Positions 8,797 through 17,984 are shown, counted from the first letter of the stretch. The stretch is 64,000 nucleotides of DNA from Asaia siamensis (GCF_014635085.1 NZ_BMCH01000001.1:465151-529150), one strand, 5' to 3'. Program-made: numbers and translations. Notes: generated from the sequence alone by a model not told the origin.

Positions 8797-10290
8797 TTGC
8801 AGCTTTCCACTGATCGAGACGCGCGGCCCGGTAAGAAGATTCATGGCCGGCCCATAGAGACGGATATTCCTGCGCGTCTCGACCGGCTGCCCTGGTCACG
8901 GTTCCACATGCTGATTGTTGTGGCGCTCGGCATCACCTGGATCCTCGACGGGCTTGAGGTCACCATTATCGGCTCGCTGGCGCCCTCGCTGCAGCGTGAC
9001 GATACGCTTGGGCTGTCAGCCGATGGCATTGGCTTTGCGTCTTCCTCCTATGTCGCGGGGGCAGTGCTGGGGGCGCTTGTATTCGGCTGGATGACCGATC
9101 AGCTCGGGCGCAAGCAGATCTTCTTTCTCACTCTCGCTCTCTATGTCGTTGGTGTTGGCGCTTCGGCGCTCTCATGGAATCTGACCAGCTTCGCCGTGGC
9201 CCGCTTTCTGACTGGCATGGGTATCGGTGGCGAATACTCGGCGATCAATTCCGCAATTGACGAGCTTGTTCCGGCGCGACTACGCGGCCGTGTGGACGTG
9301 ATGGTCAACGGGACATTCTGGGCTGGCGCTGCCTTTGGCGCCATCGGCTCGGTCTGGTTACTCAACTCTGCGATCATTCCAGTCTGGCTCGCATGGCGCG
9401 TGGCGTTCGCACTGGGGGCGCTCCTCGGTGTGGCGGTGCTTTTTCTCCGCACCTTCGTCCCTGAGAGCCCGCGCTGGCTGATGACCCATCGCCGCGTGGA
9501 AGAGGCCAATGCCATCGTCAGCCATGTGGAATCCCACTGTGTTGAGCCTGAAGGCGGTTGGGGGCAGAAGCTGCCAACCGTCCTTATCTACCCGGCAGGG
9601 GTATTCAGCCCGGCCGAAATGATCCGGATCATGGTGCAGCGCTATCGCGGACGCTCGCTCTATGTGCTGGTCCTGATGATCTCCCAAGCATTTCTTTATA
9701 ACGCTGTGTTCTTTACCTATGGCATGGTGCTGACGAAATATCATGGCGTGTCACCGCGCGCAGTTGGCTGGTACATTCTGCCCCTCGCCATCGGCAATCT
9801 CTTCGGCCCGCTCATTCTGGCACGCTGGTTCGATACCTGGGGTCGCAGACGGATGATCGGATTGAGCTACGCCATTTCGGGCGTACTCATGATGGCTGTG
9901 GCCTATGCCATGGGCGTTCATGCCCTGACTGCCGCCAGTCAGACACTCTCCTGGTGCTGTATCTTCTTTTTCGCCTCGGCAGCGGCCTCGTCGGCCTATC
10001 TGACTGCAAGCGAGCTCTTTCCCCTCGAAATGCGGGCTTTTGCGATCGCGGTGTTCTATGCGGTCGGCACGCTTTTCGGCGGCGTTGCGGCACCCGTCAT
10101 CTTCGGGCACCTGATCGGCACCGGACGGCTTTCCCTGCTTGTCATGGGCTATGTCGTCGCAGCGATCCTGATGCTGATTGCCAGCGCAGTGGCCTGGATC
10201 TGGGGCGTGGATGCCGAAAACCGCTCACTGGAAGAGGTCGCGCCACCGCTTTCCGAATATTATGCCCGGGAGGAGGAGCGCGCCGTCTGA
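8797..10290 (+). CDS. MFS sugar/organic acid transporter
   Basis: A 497-residue major facilitator superfamily transporter with about 12 membrane segments and a central cytoplasmic loop. GWMTDQLGRKQIF between helices 2 and 3 is the MFS signature A, and FVPESPRWL after helix 6 is the sugar-porter-like PESPRWL. The substrate is not determinable. A TTG start at 8797 follows AGAGGG (8785-8790) at good spacing; the next in-frame ATG would delete the first helix. A short hairpin (8718-8741) without a T-run lies in the upstream gap. Confidence 0.9.
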   Translation: MQLSTDRDARPGKKIHGRPIETDIPARLDRLPWSRFHMLIVVALGITWILDGLEVTIIGSLAPSLQRDDTLGLSADGIGFASSSYVAGAVLGALVFGWMTDQLGRKQIFFLTLALYVVGVGASALSWNLTSFAVARFLTGMGIGGEYSAINSAIDELVPARLRGRVDVMVNGTFWAGAAFGAIGSVWLLNSAIIPVWLAWRVAFALGALLGVAVLFLRTFVPESPRWLMTHRRVEEANAIVSHVESHCVEPEGGWGQKLPTVLIYPAGVFSPAEMIRIMVQRYRGRSLYVLVLMISQAFLYNAVFFTYGMVLTKYHGVSPRAVGWYILPLAIGNLFGPLILARWFDTWGRRRMIGLSYAISGVLMMAVAYAMGVHALTAASQTLSWCCIFFFASAAASSAYLTASELFPLEMRAFAIAVFYAVGTLFGGVAAPVIFGHLIGTGRLSLLVMGYVVAAILMLIASAVAWIWGVDAENRSLEEVAPPLSEYYAREEERAV

Positions 10291-10333
10291 TTGCGGCCCG
10301 TTCTCCTCACTACTCCTTAGCCCGGATAGCCGA

Positions 10334-10714
10334 TCAGCTCTGATAGAGCTCCAGGGGGAGACCGTCGGGATCGCTGAAGAAGGTGTAAAGCTTGCCGGTA
10401 TAAGGGTCCGTTCGTACCGGCTCGCAGGTTACGTTATGGCGCTCGAGATGCTCGACCGCTTCCTGCATGTTATCGACACCAAATGCCAGATGACGCAGCC
10501 CGGCGGCCTCTGGCTGTGTCGGGCGTGAAGGCGGGGTTGGGAAGGAGAACAGCTCGATCTGCGTATCGCCGATGGCAATGTCGCATTTCCATGACTGCCT
10601 TTGGGCCCGCCAGACTTCACGTATGATGCTCAGCCCAAGGATCTCGGTGTAGAAGCTGCGGGATTTCTGATAATCGGATGTGATGATTGCGATGTGATGG
10701 ACGCAGGTGAACAT
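10334..10714 (-). CDS. VOC-family (glyoxalase-like) protein
   Basis: A 126-residue vicinal-oxygen-chelate protein resembling the YaeR/GloA2 group. The N-terminal strand has HHIAI (metal His near residue 6), LRHLAFGV supplies the second His, and GLPLELYQS at the C-terminus supplies the metal Glu. The ATG at 10714 is chosen because upstream in-frame residues overlap the trmJ-like gene and are unlike the family. The gene lies 10 bases downstream of the trmJ-like stop and is probably co-transcribed with it. It may act on small electrophilic ketoaldehyde adducts; the substrate is unknown. Confidence 0.85.
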   Translation of the reverse strand: MFTCVHHIAIITSDYQKSRSFYTEILGLSIIREVWRAQRQSWKCDIAIGDTQIELFSFPTPPSRPTQPEAAGLRHLAFGVDNMQEAVEHLERHNVTCEPVRTDPYTGKLYTFFSDPDGLPLELYQS

Positions 10715-10724
10715 CGTCTGAGAC

Positions 10725-11504
10725 CTATTGCTGACGGGCTTTGCGGCCATTGGACAATTCGGTGACGACACCATGCATGGTGCGCAGTTCCTGCTCTGTC
10801 ACTTCACCACGCTGAAAGAGGTGGCGCAGATTGCGCACCATACCGGGGCGCTTCTGCTCATTGCGCAGAAAACCGCATTCATCCAGATCGCGTGTCAGAT
10901 GACCGAGGAAGTTCTCAAGCTCGCCCTTTGTCGCCACGTGGGTTTCGTTCGTCATGAGCGTACGCGGCGGGGTGGTCTCGCAGGCCATCCACCACTCATA
11001 CGCCATGATCAATACGGCCTGGGCGAGGTTCAGCGACATGAAATCAGGGTTGAGCGGATAGCGTATCAGTACATCGGCGCGCGCCATGTCCTCGTTATCG
11101 AGACCGGCGCGCTCGGGGCCGAAGAGCAATCCGGCTTTCAGCCCCCGATTGGCAATGGCGCGGAGTTCCGACGCTGCGCCACGGGCGGTCATGACAGTCT
11201 TTACGATGTGGCGCGGGCGCGGGCAGGTAGCCATGACGTGGTGCAGGTCTGCTACGGCCTCATCGACCGTATCGAAAACCTGCGCCGCATCGAGAATGCG
11301 ATCGGCGCCTGATGACGCGTACCATGCGCGCTCCTGCGGCCATCCATCGCGCGGGGCGACCAGACGCAGATGAAACAACCCGCCATTGGCCATGGCGCGT
11401 GCTGTCGTACCGACATTTTCGGCCAGCTGCGGCCGGACGAGAATAACAACGGGGCTGAATTCCCCGATCGGCCCGATATCGGCGCCGCCGTCACGACCTG
11501 TCAT
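10725..11504 (-). CDS. TrmJ-like tRNA/rRNA 2'-O-methyltransferase (SPOUT)
   Basis: A SpoU/TrmH-family RNA methyltransferase of 259 residues, closest to TrmJ (2'-O-methylation at tRNA position 32). Motif 1 is NVGTTARAMANGG, motif 2 LLFGPERAGL, motif 3 NPDFMSLNLAQAV, which together form the knotted SAM site. An in-frame ATG at 11516 exists, but GGAGG sits 5-6 bases upstream of the ATG at 11504, and that ATG forms an ATGA overlap with the cysS stop, so 11504 is preferred. It is coupled to cysS, giving a small tRNA-function operon. Confidence 0.88.
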   Translation of the reverse strand: MTGRDGGADIGPIGEFSPVVILVRPQLAENVGTTARAMANGGLFHLRLVAPRDGWPQERAWYASSGADRILDAAQVFDTVDEAVADLHHVMATCPRPRHIVKTVMTARGAASELRAIANRGLKAGLLFGPERAGLDNEDMARADVLIRYPLNPDFMSLNLAQAVLIMAYEWWMACETTPPRTLMTNETHVATKGELENFLGHLTRDLDECGFLRNEQKRPGMVRNLRHLFQRGEVTEQELRTMHGVVTELSNGRKARQQ

Positions 11505-12856
11505 GCGCGCCTCCATGTCGTGCCATTGGCAGTGTCTTCAAGAATGATTCCCTGTTCGGCAAGCTGGCTGCGGATACTGTCCGCAAGAGAAAAATCTCGC
11601 GCTTTTTTCGCGGCAACACGCTGGGTGATCAGCGCATCGATGGCAGTATCCTCGGAGCCCGAACGAAACCACTCATCCGGTGTGGCTTCCAGAAGGCCGA
11701 TATGGGCACCGCAGGCCTTGAGAGAGGCAGAGGCTTCTGCATCACCACCAAGGGCTGCATCGGCAAGCGGATGGAGGCAGGCAAGGGCGAGGGGGGTGTT
11801 CATGTCATCGCACAGTGCCAGCATGAAGGCATCGGGTATTATTCCGGTGTCTGCTGGTGGGGTCTTTTCCAGGGCACGATAAAACCGGTCGAGAATGCGC
11901 TTGGCTTCCTCGAGTTTCTCCCAGGTAAAGTCGAGCACCGAACGATAATGCGTGCCCAGAATAAGCAGACGCAGAGCTTCTGCGGGTGCGCGCGTCAGAA
12001 CCTCGCGAATGGAGAAGAAATTGCCCAGTGATTTGGACATTTTCTCGCCATTGGAGAGCAGCATGGCGTTGTGCAGCCAGTAGCGTGCGAAGCTGCTGCC
12101 GGGGTGGCAGCATAGCGACTGGGCGCGTTCGTTTTCGTGGTGTGGGAACATCAGATCGTCGCCGCCGCCATGAATGTCGAAGCTCTCGCCGAGATAGCGA
12201 TGCGACATGGCCGAGCACTCGATATGCCAACCCGGTCGGCCACGCCCATACGGGCTGTCCCAGCCAGGCTGATCGGGTGTCGAGGGCTTCCACAGGACGA
12301 AATCGCCTGGATGGCGCTTGTAGGGAGCCACCTCGACGCGTGCGCCTGCCAGAAGATCGTCAGGGCTGCGGCCGGAGAGGCTGCCATAGCTGGCGCAGCG
12401 ATCAACGGCAAAGAGCACATGCCCTTCGGCCTCATAGGCATGACCATTGGCGACAAGCTGGGCGATCATGCTTAACATGTCATCGATATGATGCGTGGCG
12501 CGCGGTTCGATATCGGGCGGCAGAATGCCGAGGGCCGCCACGTCTTCATGAAAGGCGATGGTGGTGCGTGCCGTCAGGCTTGCAATATCTTCACCATTCT
12601 GTTGCGCACGCGCAGTAATCTTGTCGTCCACATCGGTGATGTTGCGCACGAAAGTAACCGTCGGATAGAGCCGACGCAGCAGACGAACGAGGATGTCGGC
12701 GCTGAGCATGGCGCGCAGATTGCCGATATGCACGGCATCATACACTGTGGGCCCACAGTAATAGACGCGCACATTGGCAGGATCCAGCGGCACGAAAACC
12801 TGTTTCTGCCGGGTCTGGCTGTCATGAAGGGACAGGGAATAGGAAGGGCTGGCCAT
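11501..12856 (-). CDS. cysS: Cysteinyl-tRNA synthetase
   Basis: Class I synthetase charging tRNA-Cys, 451 residues. YYCGPTVYD provides the first zinc Cys (Cys34), HIGN at 43-46 is the HIGH signature, the remaining zinc ligands are in the Cys214 and HHENE (239-243) region, and KMSKS is at 272-276. The C-terminal anticodon domain is somewhat short but complete. It is first of a minus-strand run with the trmJ-like and VOC genes and diverges from the MATE transporter across a 96-base gap that must hold both promoters. Confidence 0.97.
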   Translation of the reverse strand: MASPSYSLSLHDSQTRQKQVFVPLDPANVRVYYCGPTVYDAVHIGNLRAMLSADILVRLLRRLYPTVTFVRNITDVDDKITARAQQNGEDIASLTARTTIAFHEDVAALGILPPDIEPRATHHIDDMLSMIAQLVANGHAYEAEGHVLFAVDRCASYGSLSGRSPDDLLAGARVEVAPYKRHPGDFVLWKPSTPDQPGWDSPYGRGRPGWHIECSAMSHRYLGESFDIHGGGDDLMFPHHENERAQSLCCHPGSSFARYWLHNAMLLSNGEKMSKSLGNFFSIREVLTRAPAEALRLLILGTHYRSVLDFTWEKLEEAKRILDRFYRALEKTPPADTGIIPDAFMLALCDDMNTPLALACLHPLADAALGGDAEASASLKACGAHIGLLEATPDEWFRSGSEDTAIDALITQRVAAKKARDFSLADSIRSQLAEQGIILEDTANGTTWRRA

Positions 12857-12952
12857 GATCCAGAGTAGATGCGTCAGCCCTGCGCCTAGCGCAACTCTAT
12901 TTTACGGCTTTGAACGCTGGTTTTCTGCCCCTCGTGGTATAAGCAGAACAAT

Positions 12953-14380
12953 ATGACAGAACTTCGCTCTTCCATCACGGTGCCGCATTGGGGCCAGCAT
13001 TTGCGCGCGCTGGTCAAAATAGCCGCGCCGCTCAGTTTTTCGCAGCTGAGCGAGATGGCCATGAATGTGACCGATACGGTGCTGCTGGGCAGTCTCGGTG
13101 CGACGGCGCTTGCTGTTGGGGGCATGACCACCAATCTTTTCTTCTGCACCTTCATCACGTTTCAGGCGGCCCTTGGGGGGGGCAGCATCCTGATCTCCCG
13201 GGCGAGGGGACGGGCCTTTGCTGCGCAGAACACGCTGGAAGATCTTTCGGGAATCGTCTCTTCAGGCGTGGTCCTCGCGTTGCTGCTCTGCCTTCCTGTG
13301 CTGGTGATACTTCTGCCTGCAGGCTCTCTGTTGGCATTTTTCAATGAGCCGTCGCAGATCGTCACCCAGGGCAGCCGCTTCATGCATTTGCTGCTCTGGG
13401 CGCTGCTCCCCAATCTGGTCATCATCGGCCTGTTGCGCATCATTCTGCCTGCCTTCGGAAGCGAGCGGCTGCTTTTATGGACCATGCCGGGCATGGCCGT
13501 CATGAATGGCTTCCTCAATGCCGGGTTGATCCATGGTCGCTTCGGACTGCCGGAGATGGGGCTATGGGGCTCGGCTTGCGCCACGATCGTGACAGGATGG
13601 TCCATTGCGCTGCTTCTGGTGGTGCTGGCCCGTCGGCAGGCCCATCTGAAGCGCCATCTGCGCGTAGCGCGCCCTGACCCGCGTGCGATGGGCGAGATGC
13701 TGCGTCTGGGGCTGCCCATGATGGGGGCAACCGGCGCAGAGTTGCTGGCTTTCCAGATGACGGGGCTGCATGCGGGGGCCCTGGGGGCGGTCTCTTCTGC
13801 CGCGCATCAGATCGCGCTGAGCGTCACAAGTACAGCTTTTATGATCAGCCTCGCCGTTTCACAGGCGGTCAATATCCGTGTTGCCTATTGGCTGGGCGCC
13901 GGCTCACCCCGTGCCGCCTTGCGCTCGACGCTCGGTGCTCTTTTTCTGGTGCTGCTCTGGACCAGCTTCACAGCGACCGTGCTGCTCGTCTTTCCTGAAT
14001 ATATTGCCGGGTTCTATCTGCGCTCGGGAAGCGCAGATGCGGCCCAGGTCATGCCGATTGCGGTGTCGCTGCTGAAGATTGCCGGTATTTTCCAGATTCT
14101 GGATGGCGTGCAGTGCGTTTGCGCCGGTGCCCTGCGTGGCTGTCACGACACATTCATGCCGATGGTGCTGATGGTACTGACCTACGTACCTGTCTCGATT
14201 TTCGGTGGCGACTGGCTTGCCTTCAAGGGGGGATACGGCGCGATCGGTCTGTGGATCGGTCTTGCGACGGGGCTCGGTATCCTGGCGTTTCTGCTGTCGA
14301 TACGTCTCGCCGTCACGTTCAGGCGCAAACTCGGCTCTGGCGAGCCCGTTCCGGGGGAAGGGCTCGCAGATCCGGCGTGA
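12953..14380 (+). CDS. MATE-family efflux transporter
   Basis: A 475-residue integral membrane protein with about 12 helices in two homologous halves, matching the MATE (NorM/DinF-like) pattern. ISRARG after helix 2 and LRIILPAFGSERLLLW are family-like. MATE proteins export cationic drugs or metabolites using sodium or proton gradients; the substrate here is unknown. It is convergent with the LysM gene, with only 10 bases between stops. Confidence 0.9.
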   Translation: MTELRSSITVPHWGQHLRALVKIAAPLSFSQLSEMAMNVTDTVLLGSLGATALAVGGMTTNLFFCTFITFQAALGGGSILISRARGRAFAAQNTLEDLSGIVSSGVVLALLLCLPVLVILLPAGSLLAFFNEPSQIVTQGSRFMHLLLWALLPNLVIIGLLRIILPAFGSERLLLWTMPGMAVMNGFLNAGLIHGRFGLPEMGLWGSACATIVTGWSIALLLVVLARRQAHLKRHLRVARPDPRAMGEMLRLGLPMMGATGAELLAFQMTGLHAGALGAVSSAAHQIALSVTSTAFMISLAVSQAVNIRVAYWLGAGSPRAALRSTLGALFLVLLWTSFTATVLLVFPEYIAGFYLRSGSADAAQVMPIAVSLLKIAGIFQILDGVQCVCAGALRGCHDTFMPMVLMVLTYVPVSIFGGDWLAFKGGYGAIGLWIGLATGLGILAFLLSIRLAVTFRRKLGSGEPVPGEGLADPA

Positions 14381-14390
14381 AGGGTATGAT

Positions 14391-14861
14391 TCAGGCCTCG
14401 GGAATACGGATGGTCTGTCCGGGATAGACACCCTCACTATGGGCGAGTTCGTCCTTGTTTGCCTCGTGCAGATCCTGCGCCGTGACGTCGGCATCCGTCT
14501 TTTCCGCGATGGCGGCCAGCGTCTCGCCCGGCTTGACCTGATGGAAGACCGGCTCGGGTGTTCCTTCCGGTACCGTGATATCGGCGTGGACGGTATCGAT
14601 ACCGGCGATGTTGCCCGCGGCAAGAATGATGGCGTCACGCTCGGCAGCACTTTCGGCCTTGGCTTTGACCGCCACCGTCGTGTCTCTTACCGTGATATGC
14701 GATACGGAAAGCTGTGAAAGCCCGTACTGCTTGAAGGCGCGCTTGATCAGGCTCTCATGGGGCGCACGCGGCGCCGGTGCCCCTGCGGGATTGATCGCCT
14801 CGATCTCCGCCTTGTCATTAAGCTTGCGACCCGCCGCCCGGTTGAATTTGAAAATAGCCAT
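14391..14861 (-). CDS. BON/LysM domain protein (YgaU-like)
   Basis: A 156-residue soluble protein without an obvious signal peptide. The middle has a BON-like fold (about residues 30-100, with DTTVAVKAKAESAAERDAI). The C-terminus is a LysM domain (about 107-155, VKPGETLAAIAEKT through YPGQTIRIPEA), which binds N-acetylglucosamine chains. This domain order is that of YgaU/Kbp, a potassium-binding protein in E. coli. The ATG at 14861 is supported by AAAGGGAG upstream. Confidence 0.9.
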   Translation of the reverse strand: MAIFKFNRAAGRKLNDKAEIEAINPAGAPAPRAPHESLIKRAFKQYGLSQLSVSHITVRDTTVAVKAKAESAAERDAIILAAGNIAGIDTVHADITVPEGTPEPVFHQVKPGETLAAIAEKTDADVTAQDLHEANKDELAHSEGVYPGQTIRIPEA

Positions 14862-15216
14862 GAGAAGGCTCCCTTTTTCTTCGTCCTGCGCAGATGACTC
14901 GCTGCCGCAGGCTATGCCCATCGTATTTCTGCTGACGTATCAGTCCAGTGATTGTTCCCTCACTGACCCGATTTGCCCTGGTGAGGTATCCTACTGTGGG
15001 GTCGATTTAGATTGACAGCGTGGCGGGGGTCCTATACCTGCCGCCGCTATTGCCGGGAACGTGGACATGCCGGCCGTTACCAGACCGGGATCTGCATCCC
15101 GAGGTTGCGGTTCGAGGAATGCGCCCGTCTTTCCTAATTCGGGGGAAGGCCTACCGGCGCAACATGCGGTTGCCACGCAGCATAGGGCAGCCCGAAGTCG
15201 AAGCGAGTTCTTGCAC
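14862..15216 (+). other. 355-base gap: LysM upstream region and long rpsD leader
   Basis: No gene is evident here. The left part is the upstream region of the minus-strand LysM gene. The right part (about 15040-15216) would be a 170-180 base 5' leader of rpsD if the promoter at 15012 is used. It is GC-rich with several potential stems, for example around CCGGGATCTGCATCCCG near 15085. S4 represses its own operon by binding leader RNA in other bacteria, so an autoregulatory element is plausible but not shown. Confidence 0.4.
15012..15038 (+). promoter_or_regulatory. Candidate rpsD promoter
   Basis: A perfect -35 TTGACA (15012-15017) is followed after 15 bases by TATACC (15033-15038). The spacing is short, but this is the best sigma-70-like site upstream of rpsD. 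Confidence 0.45.
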
Positions 15217-15834
15217 ATGAGCAAGCGCCAAGAGAGCAAGTATAAAATCAATCGCCGTCTGGGCGTAAACCTGTGGGGCCGCGCCAAGTCGCCGGTCAAC
15301 AAGCGGGAATACGGCCCTGGTCAGCATGGCCAGCGCCGCAAGCAGAAGCCCTCCGACTTCTCGATCCAGCTGATGGCCAAGCAGAAGCTCAAGGGCTACT
15401 ACGGCAACATCAGCGAGAAGCAGTTCCGCAAGTATTATGATGAGGCCGTGCGTCGCAAGGGCGATACGTCGGAGAACCTGATCGACCTGCTGGAGCGTCG
15501 CCTGGATGCGGTGATCTACCGCCTCAAGTTCGCGATCACCCCGTTTGCTGCCCGTCAGTTCGTGAGCCACGGCCACGTGACGGTCAATGGCCGCAAAGTG
15601 AACATCCCTTCGTATCTGGTTCGCGATGGCGACGTGATCGAAGTGCGCGAAAAGTCCAAGCAGCTTGCTGTTGTTCTTGACGCCGCCCAGTCCGCTGAGC
15701 GTGACGTGCCGGAATACATCGAGGTCGATCATCGCCAGATGAAGGGCAAGTTCGTTCGCAGCCCGCGTCTGTCCGATGTGCCGTACCCCGTGCAGATGGA
15801 ACCGAACCTCGTGGTCGAGTTCTACTCGCGCTAA
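15217..15834 (+). CDS. rpsD: 30S ribosomal protein S4
   Basis: Primary 16S rRNA-binding protein nucleating small-subunit assembly, 205 residues, the usual length. The N-terminal region [16 protein letters not shown] is of the alphaproteobacterial type lacking the zinc Cys cluster. The S4 RNA-binding domain follows (about 95-155, [16 protein letters not shown] and [19 protein letters not shown]). It stands alone, not in an alpha operon. The Shine-Dalgarno sequence before the ATG is weak, which fits control through the long leader. Confidence 0.97.
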   Translation: MSKRQESKYKINRRLGVNLWGRAKSPVNKREYGPGQHGQRRKQKPSDFSIQLMAKQKLKGYYGNISEKQFRKYYDEAVRRKGDTSENLIDLLERRLDAVIYRLKFAITPFAARQFVSHGHVTVNGRKVNIPSYLVRDGDVIEVREKSKQLAVVLDAAQSAERDVPEYIEVDHRQMKGKFVRSPRLSDVPYPVQMEPNLVVEFYSR

Positions 15835-15865
15835 ACGCCGGTTTTTCTACCGGGTGTTTCTGGCC

Positions 15866-15900
15866 AATGCCGGATCGGGTTCACCCCCGGTCCGGCATTT
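15866..15900 (+). terminator. Probable terminator after rpsD
   Basis: A long GC-rich hairpin with outer arms AATGCCGGA (15866-15874) and TCCGGCATT (15891-15899) and further pairing inside. The following T-run is short and interrupted. Confidence 0.65.
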
Positions 15901-15941
15901 GTCGTTTCAGGTAATTGCCGTTTTACCGAAGGTCTTTTTCG

Positions 15942-17504
15942 ATGTCCGAAGCCGCGTCCGCCCCCGTTTCTGCCACCGGCCTTGCCAGCGAGATCCGGCG
16001 TCGCCGGACCTTCGCCATCATTTCGCATCCTGACGCCGGCAAGACGACCCTGACAGAGCGCATCCTGCGCGCTGGTGGTGCCATCCAGCTCGCGGGCAAT
16101 GTGCGCGCCAAGGGTGAACGCCGCCGCACCAAATCCGACTGGATGGGTATCGAGCGCGATCGCGGCATTTCGGTCGTTACCTCGGTCATGACCTTCGAAT
16201 ATGGCGGCTGCGTTTTCAATCTGCTCGATACGCCGGGCCATGAAGACTTCTCCGAAGACACCTATCGTACCCTTACGGCTGTTGACTGCGCCGTGATGGT
16301 CATCGACGCTGCCAAGGGTATCGAGGATCGCACACGCAAGCTGTTCGAGATCTGTCGCCTGCGCGATATTCCCATCGTGACCTTCATCAACAAGATGGAT
16401 CGTGAGGCGCAGGATTGCTTCGGCCTGCTGGACGAGATTGCCTCGACACTGGCGCTCGATACATCTCCGGCGACCTGGCCTATCGGACGCGCCGGGCATT
16501 TCGCTGGCACGTATGACATGCGCACACGTGAGATACGCGGTGAAGCGGTCGATCTGCCCCAGTCGGATGCCCGCATGGTCGCGCTCTCGGAGGAGCTGGA
16601 ACTGGCTGAAGCGGCTCTGCCGCTCTTTGATCGTGAGTCTTTTGACGCCGGTCATCTGACGCCGGTATTTTTCGGCAGTGCGATGAAGGAGATTGGCGTT
16701 ACCGATCTTCTCGACGCACTGGTGGCTTATGGCCCCGAGCCACGTGCGCAACCCAGCGAGACGCGAGAAGTAAAGGCCGATGAAGAGCAGGTAACGGCAC
16801 TGATCTTCAAGATTCAGGCCAATATGGACCCGAACCATCGTGACCGCATGGCTTTTGCCCGTATCTGTTCTGGCAAGCTGACGCGTGGCATGCGTCTGAA
16901 GCATGTCCGTACAGGAAAGCAGTTTGCTCTGCACACCCCGCAATTCTTCTTTGCGCGTGACCGACAGCTTGCCGAGGAGGCTTTCGCGGGTGACGTGGTG
17001 GGACTTCCCAACCATGGGACCCTGCGTATTGGGGACACACTCTCAGAGAGTGAAGAACTGCGCTTCACAGGCGTGCCGCATTTTGCGCCTGAAATCCTGC
17101 GGCGTGTGCGGCTGGACGATGCCATGAAAGCCAAGAAGCTGCGTCAGGCTCTGGTCGAACTGGCGGAAGAGGGGGTTGTGCAGCTTTTCCGTCCACAGGA
17201 CGGGTTGCCGCCGATTGTCGGCGTCGTGGGCACCCTGCAGCTTGATGTGCTGCAGTCGCGTCTGCAGGGAGAGTACGGGGTTGCTATCGGTTTTGAGTCG
17301 ACGCCCTATACGATTGCCCGGTGGGTAACGGGTGAGCGCGCCAAGATCGAGGCGTTCTCCATGGTCAATCGCTCGGCCATGGCTGACGATCTGGATGGCG
17401 ATCCCGTGTTTCTCGCCAGTTCGAATTTCATGATGCGCCGCACGGTCGAAATGAATACCGATCTCGGTTTTCACGATATCAAACAGATCGGCCTGAGCGT
17501 CTGA
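15942..17504 (+). CDS. prfC: Peptide chain release factor 3
   Basis: A translational GTPase that removes RF1/RF2 from the ribosome after termination. The product is 520 residues. G1 is SHPDAGKTTLTER (from residue 28), the switch region has ERDRGISVV, G3 is DTPGHEDFSEDTYR, and G4 is FINKMDRE, all typical of RF3. The ATG at 15942 is preferred over one 27 bases upstream because GAAGGT (15928-15933) gives proper spacing and the family N-terminus follows. A strong terminator comes after the gene. Confidence 0.96.
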   Translation: MSEAASAPVSATGLASEIRRRRTFAIISHPDAGKTTLTERILRAGGAIQLAGNVRAKGERRRTKSDWMGIERDRGISVVTSVMTFEYGGCVFNLLDTPGHEDFSEDTYRTLTAVDCAVMVIDAAKGIEDRTRKLFEICRLRDIPIVTFINKMDREAQDCFGLLDEIASTLALDTSPATWPIGRAGHFAGTYDMRTREIRGEAVDLPQSDARMVALSEELELAEAALPLFDRESFDAGHLTPVFFGSAMKEIGVTDLLDALVAYGPEPRAQPSETREVKADEEQVTALIFKIQANMDPNHRDRMAFARICSGKLTRGMRLKHVRTGKQFALHTPQFFFARDRQLAEEAFAGDVVGLPNHGTLRIGDTLSESEELRFTGVPHFAPEILRRVRLDDAMKAKKLRQALVELAEEGVVQLFRPQDGLPPIVGVVGTLQLDVLQSRLQGEYGVAIGFESTPYTIARWVTGERAKIEAFSMVNRSAMADDLDGDPVFLASSNFMMRRTVEMNTDLGFHDIKQIGLSV

Positions 17505-17527
17505 TCCTGATCTCAGAACTGGGAAAG

Positions 17528-17555
17528 AGCCCCGGAATTACCGGGGCTTTTTTTT
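17528..17555 (+). terminator. Intrinsic terminator after prfC
   Basis: Perfect 8-bp stem (17528-17535 with 17541-17548), 5-base loop, then eight T counting the last stem base. Confidence 0.92.
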
Positions 17556-17658
17556 GCGCTGCGCCTAGGTGAAGAAGGCTCCTATCGGTCAGTCAGTATG
17601 GTTTTCCAGTCTGCAGGCCAAAGAGCGAGCCTCGAGACCGATGGTGGACAGACGCCCC

Positions 17659-17802
17659 TCACATCATGAGCAAGGCGATCGTGCCTAGAGCAATCAACCC
17701 GCCGAGAATGGCCCCCATGGTGAGGCCTATGCCTTCCTGACGATGATCCATTGAGGAACGGTGCAGGTTCGGCGCATCGCTGAAATGAGAAATCTGGGTC
17801 AT
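17659..17802 (-). CDS. 47-residue predicted small membrane protein
   Basis: A short open frame starting ATG at 17802 and stopping at 17659. The first half is polar with several His and Arg (HFSDAPNLHRSSMDHRQ). The second half is one hydrophobic, glycine-rich helix (LTMGAILGGLIALGTIALL) ending MM. Upstream on the same strand are GGGAG at Shine-Dalgarno distance and a TATAAG -10-like box (17840-17845). It sits alone between the terminators of prfC and ompA, so it would be its own transcript. I do not recognise a family. It could be an N-in/C-out single-pass peptide; function unknown. Confidence 0.6.
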   Translation of the reverse strand: MTQISHFSDAPNLHRSSMDHRQEGIGLTMGAILGGLIALGTIALLMM

Positions 17803-17839
17803 GGCAAACTCCCTTTTCCGGGATTGATGACACGACTCT

Positions 17840-17845
17840 CTTATA
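17840..17845 (-). promoter_or_regulatory. -10-like box upstream of the small membrane protein
   Basis: TATAAG on the minus strand, 38 bases upstream of the ATG at 17802. No good -35 is seen at 16-18 bases. Confidence 0.4.
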
Positions 17846-17901
17846 ACGGATTACACGCACGTAATGTGTTGTGCTGATTGCATGGCAGATAGGCAAAGAA
17901 A

Positions 17902-17932
17902 AAGGCCCTTGGCATGACTGCCAAGGGCCTTT
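17902..17932 (-). terminator. Terminator after the OmpA-like gene
   Basis: A perfect stem AAGGCCCTTGGC / GCCAAGGGCCTT around a short loop. On the minus strand it is followed by TTTTTCTTT, so it serves the ompA-like transcript. Confidence 0.85.
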
Positions 17933-17984
17933 GTTCCTGAACCAACCTGAAAGCCGCCTGAGCAGCGATCAGATCAGGCCAAAA

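Noticed and set aside
15108-15116. GGTTCGAGG, like a tRNA T-loop, in the rpsD leader
   Set aside because: No acceptor, D or anticodon stems pair around it.
15831-17015. Minus-strand 394-codon frame across prfC
   Set aside because: Antisense to RF3 with no conserved pattern.
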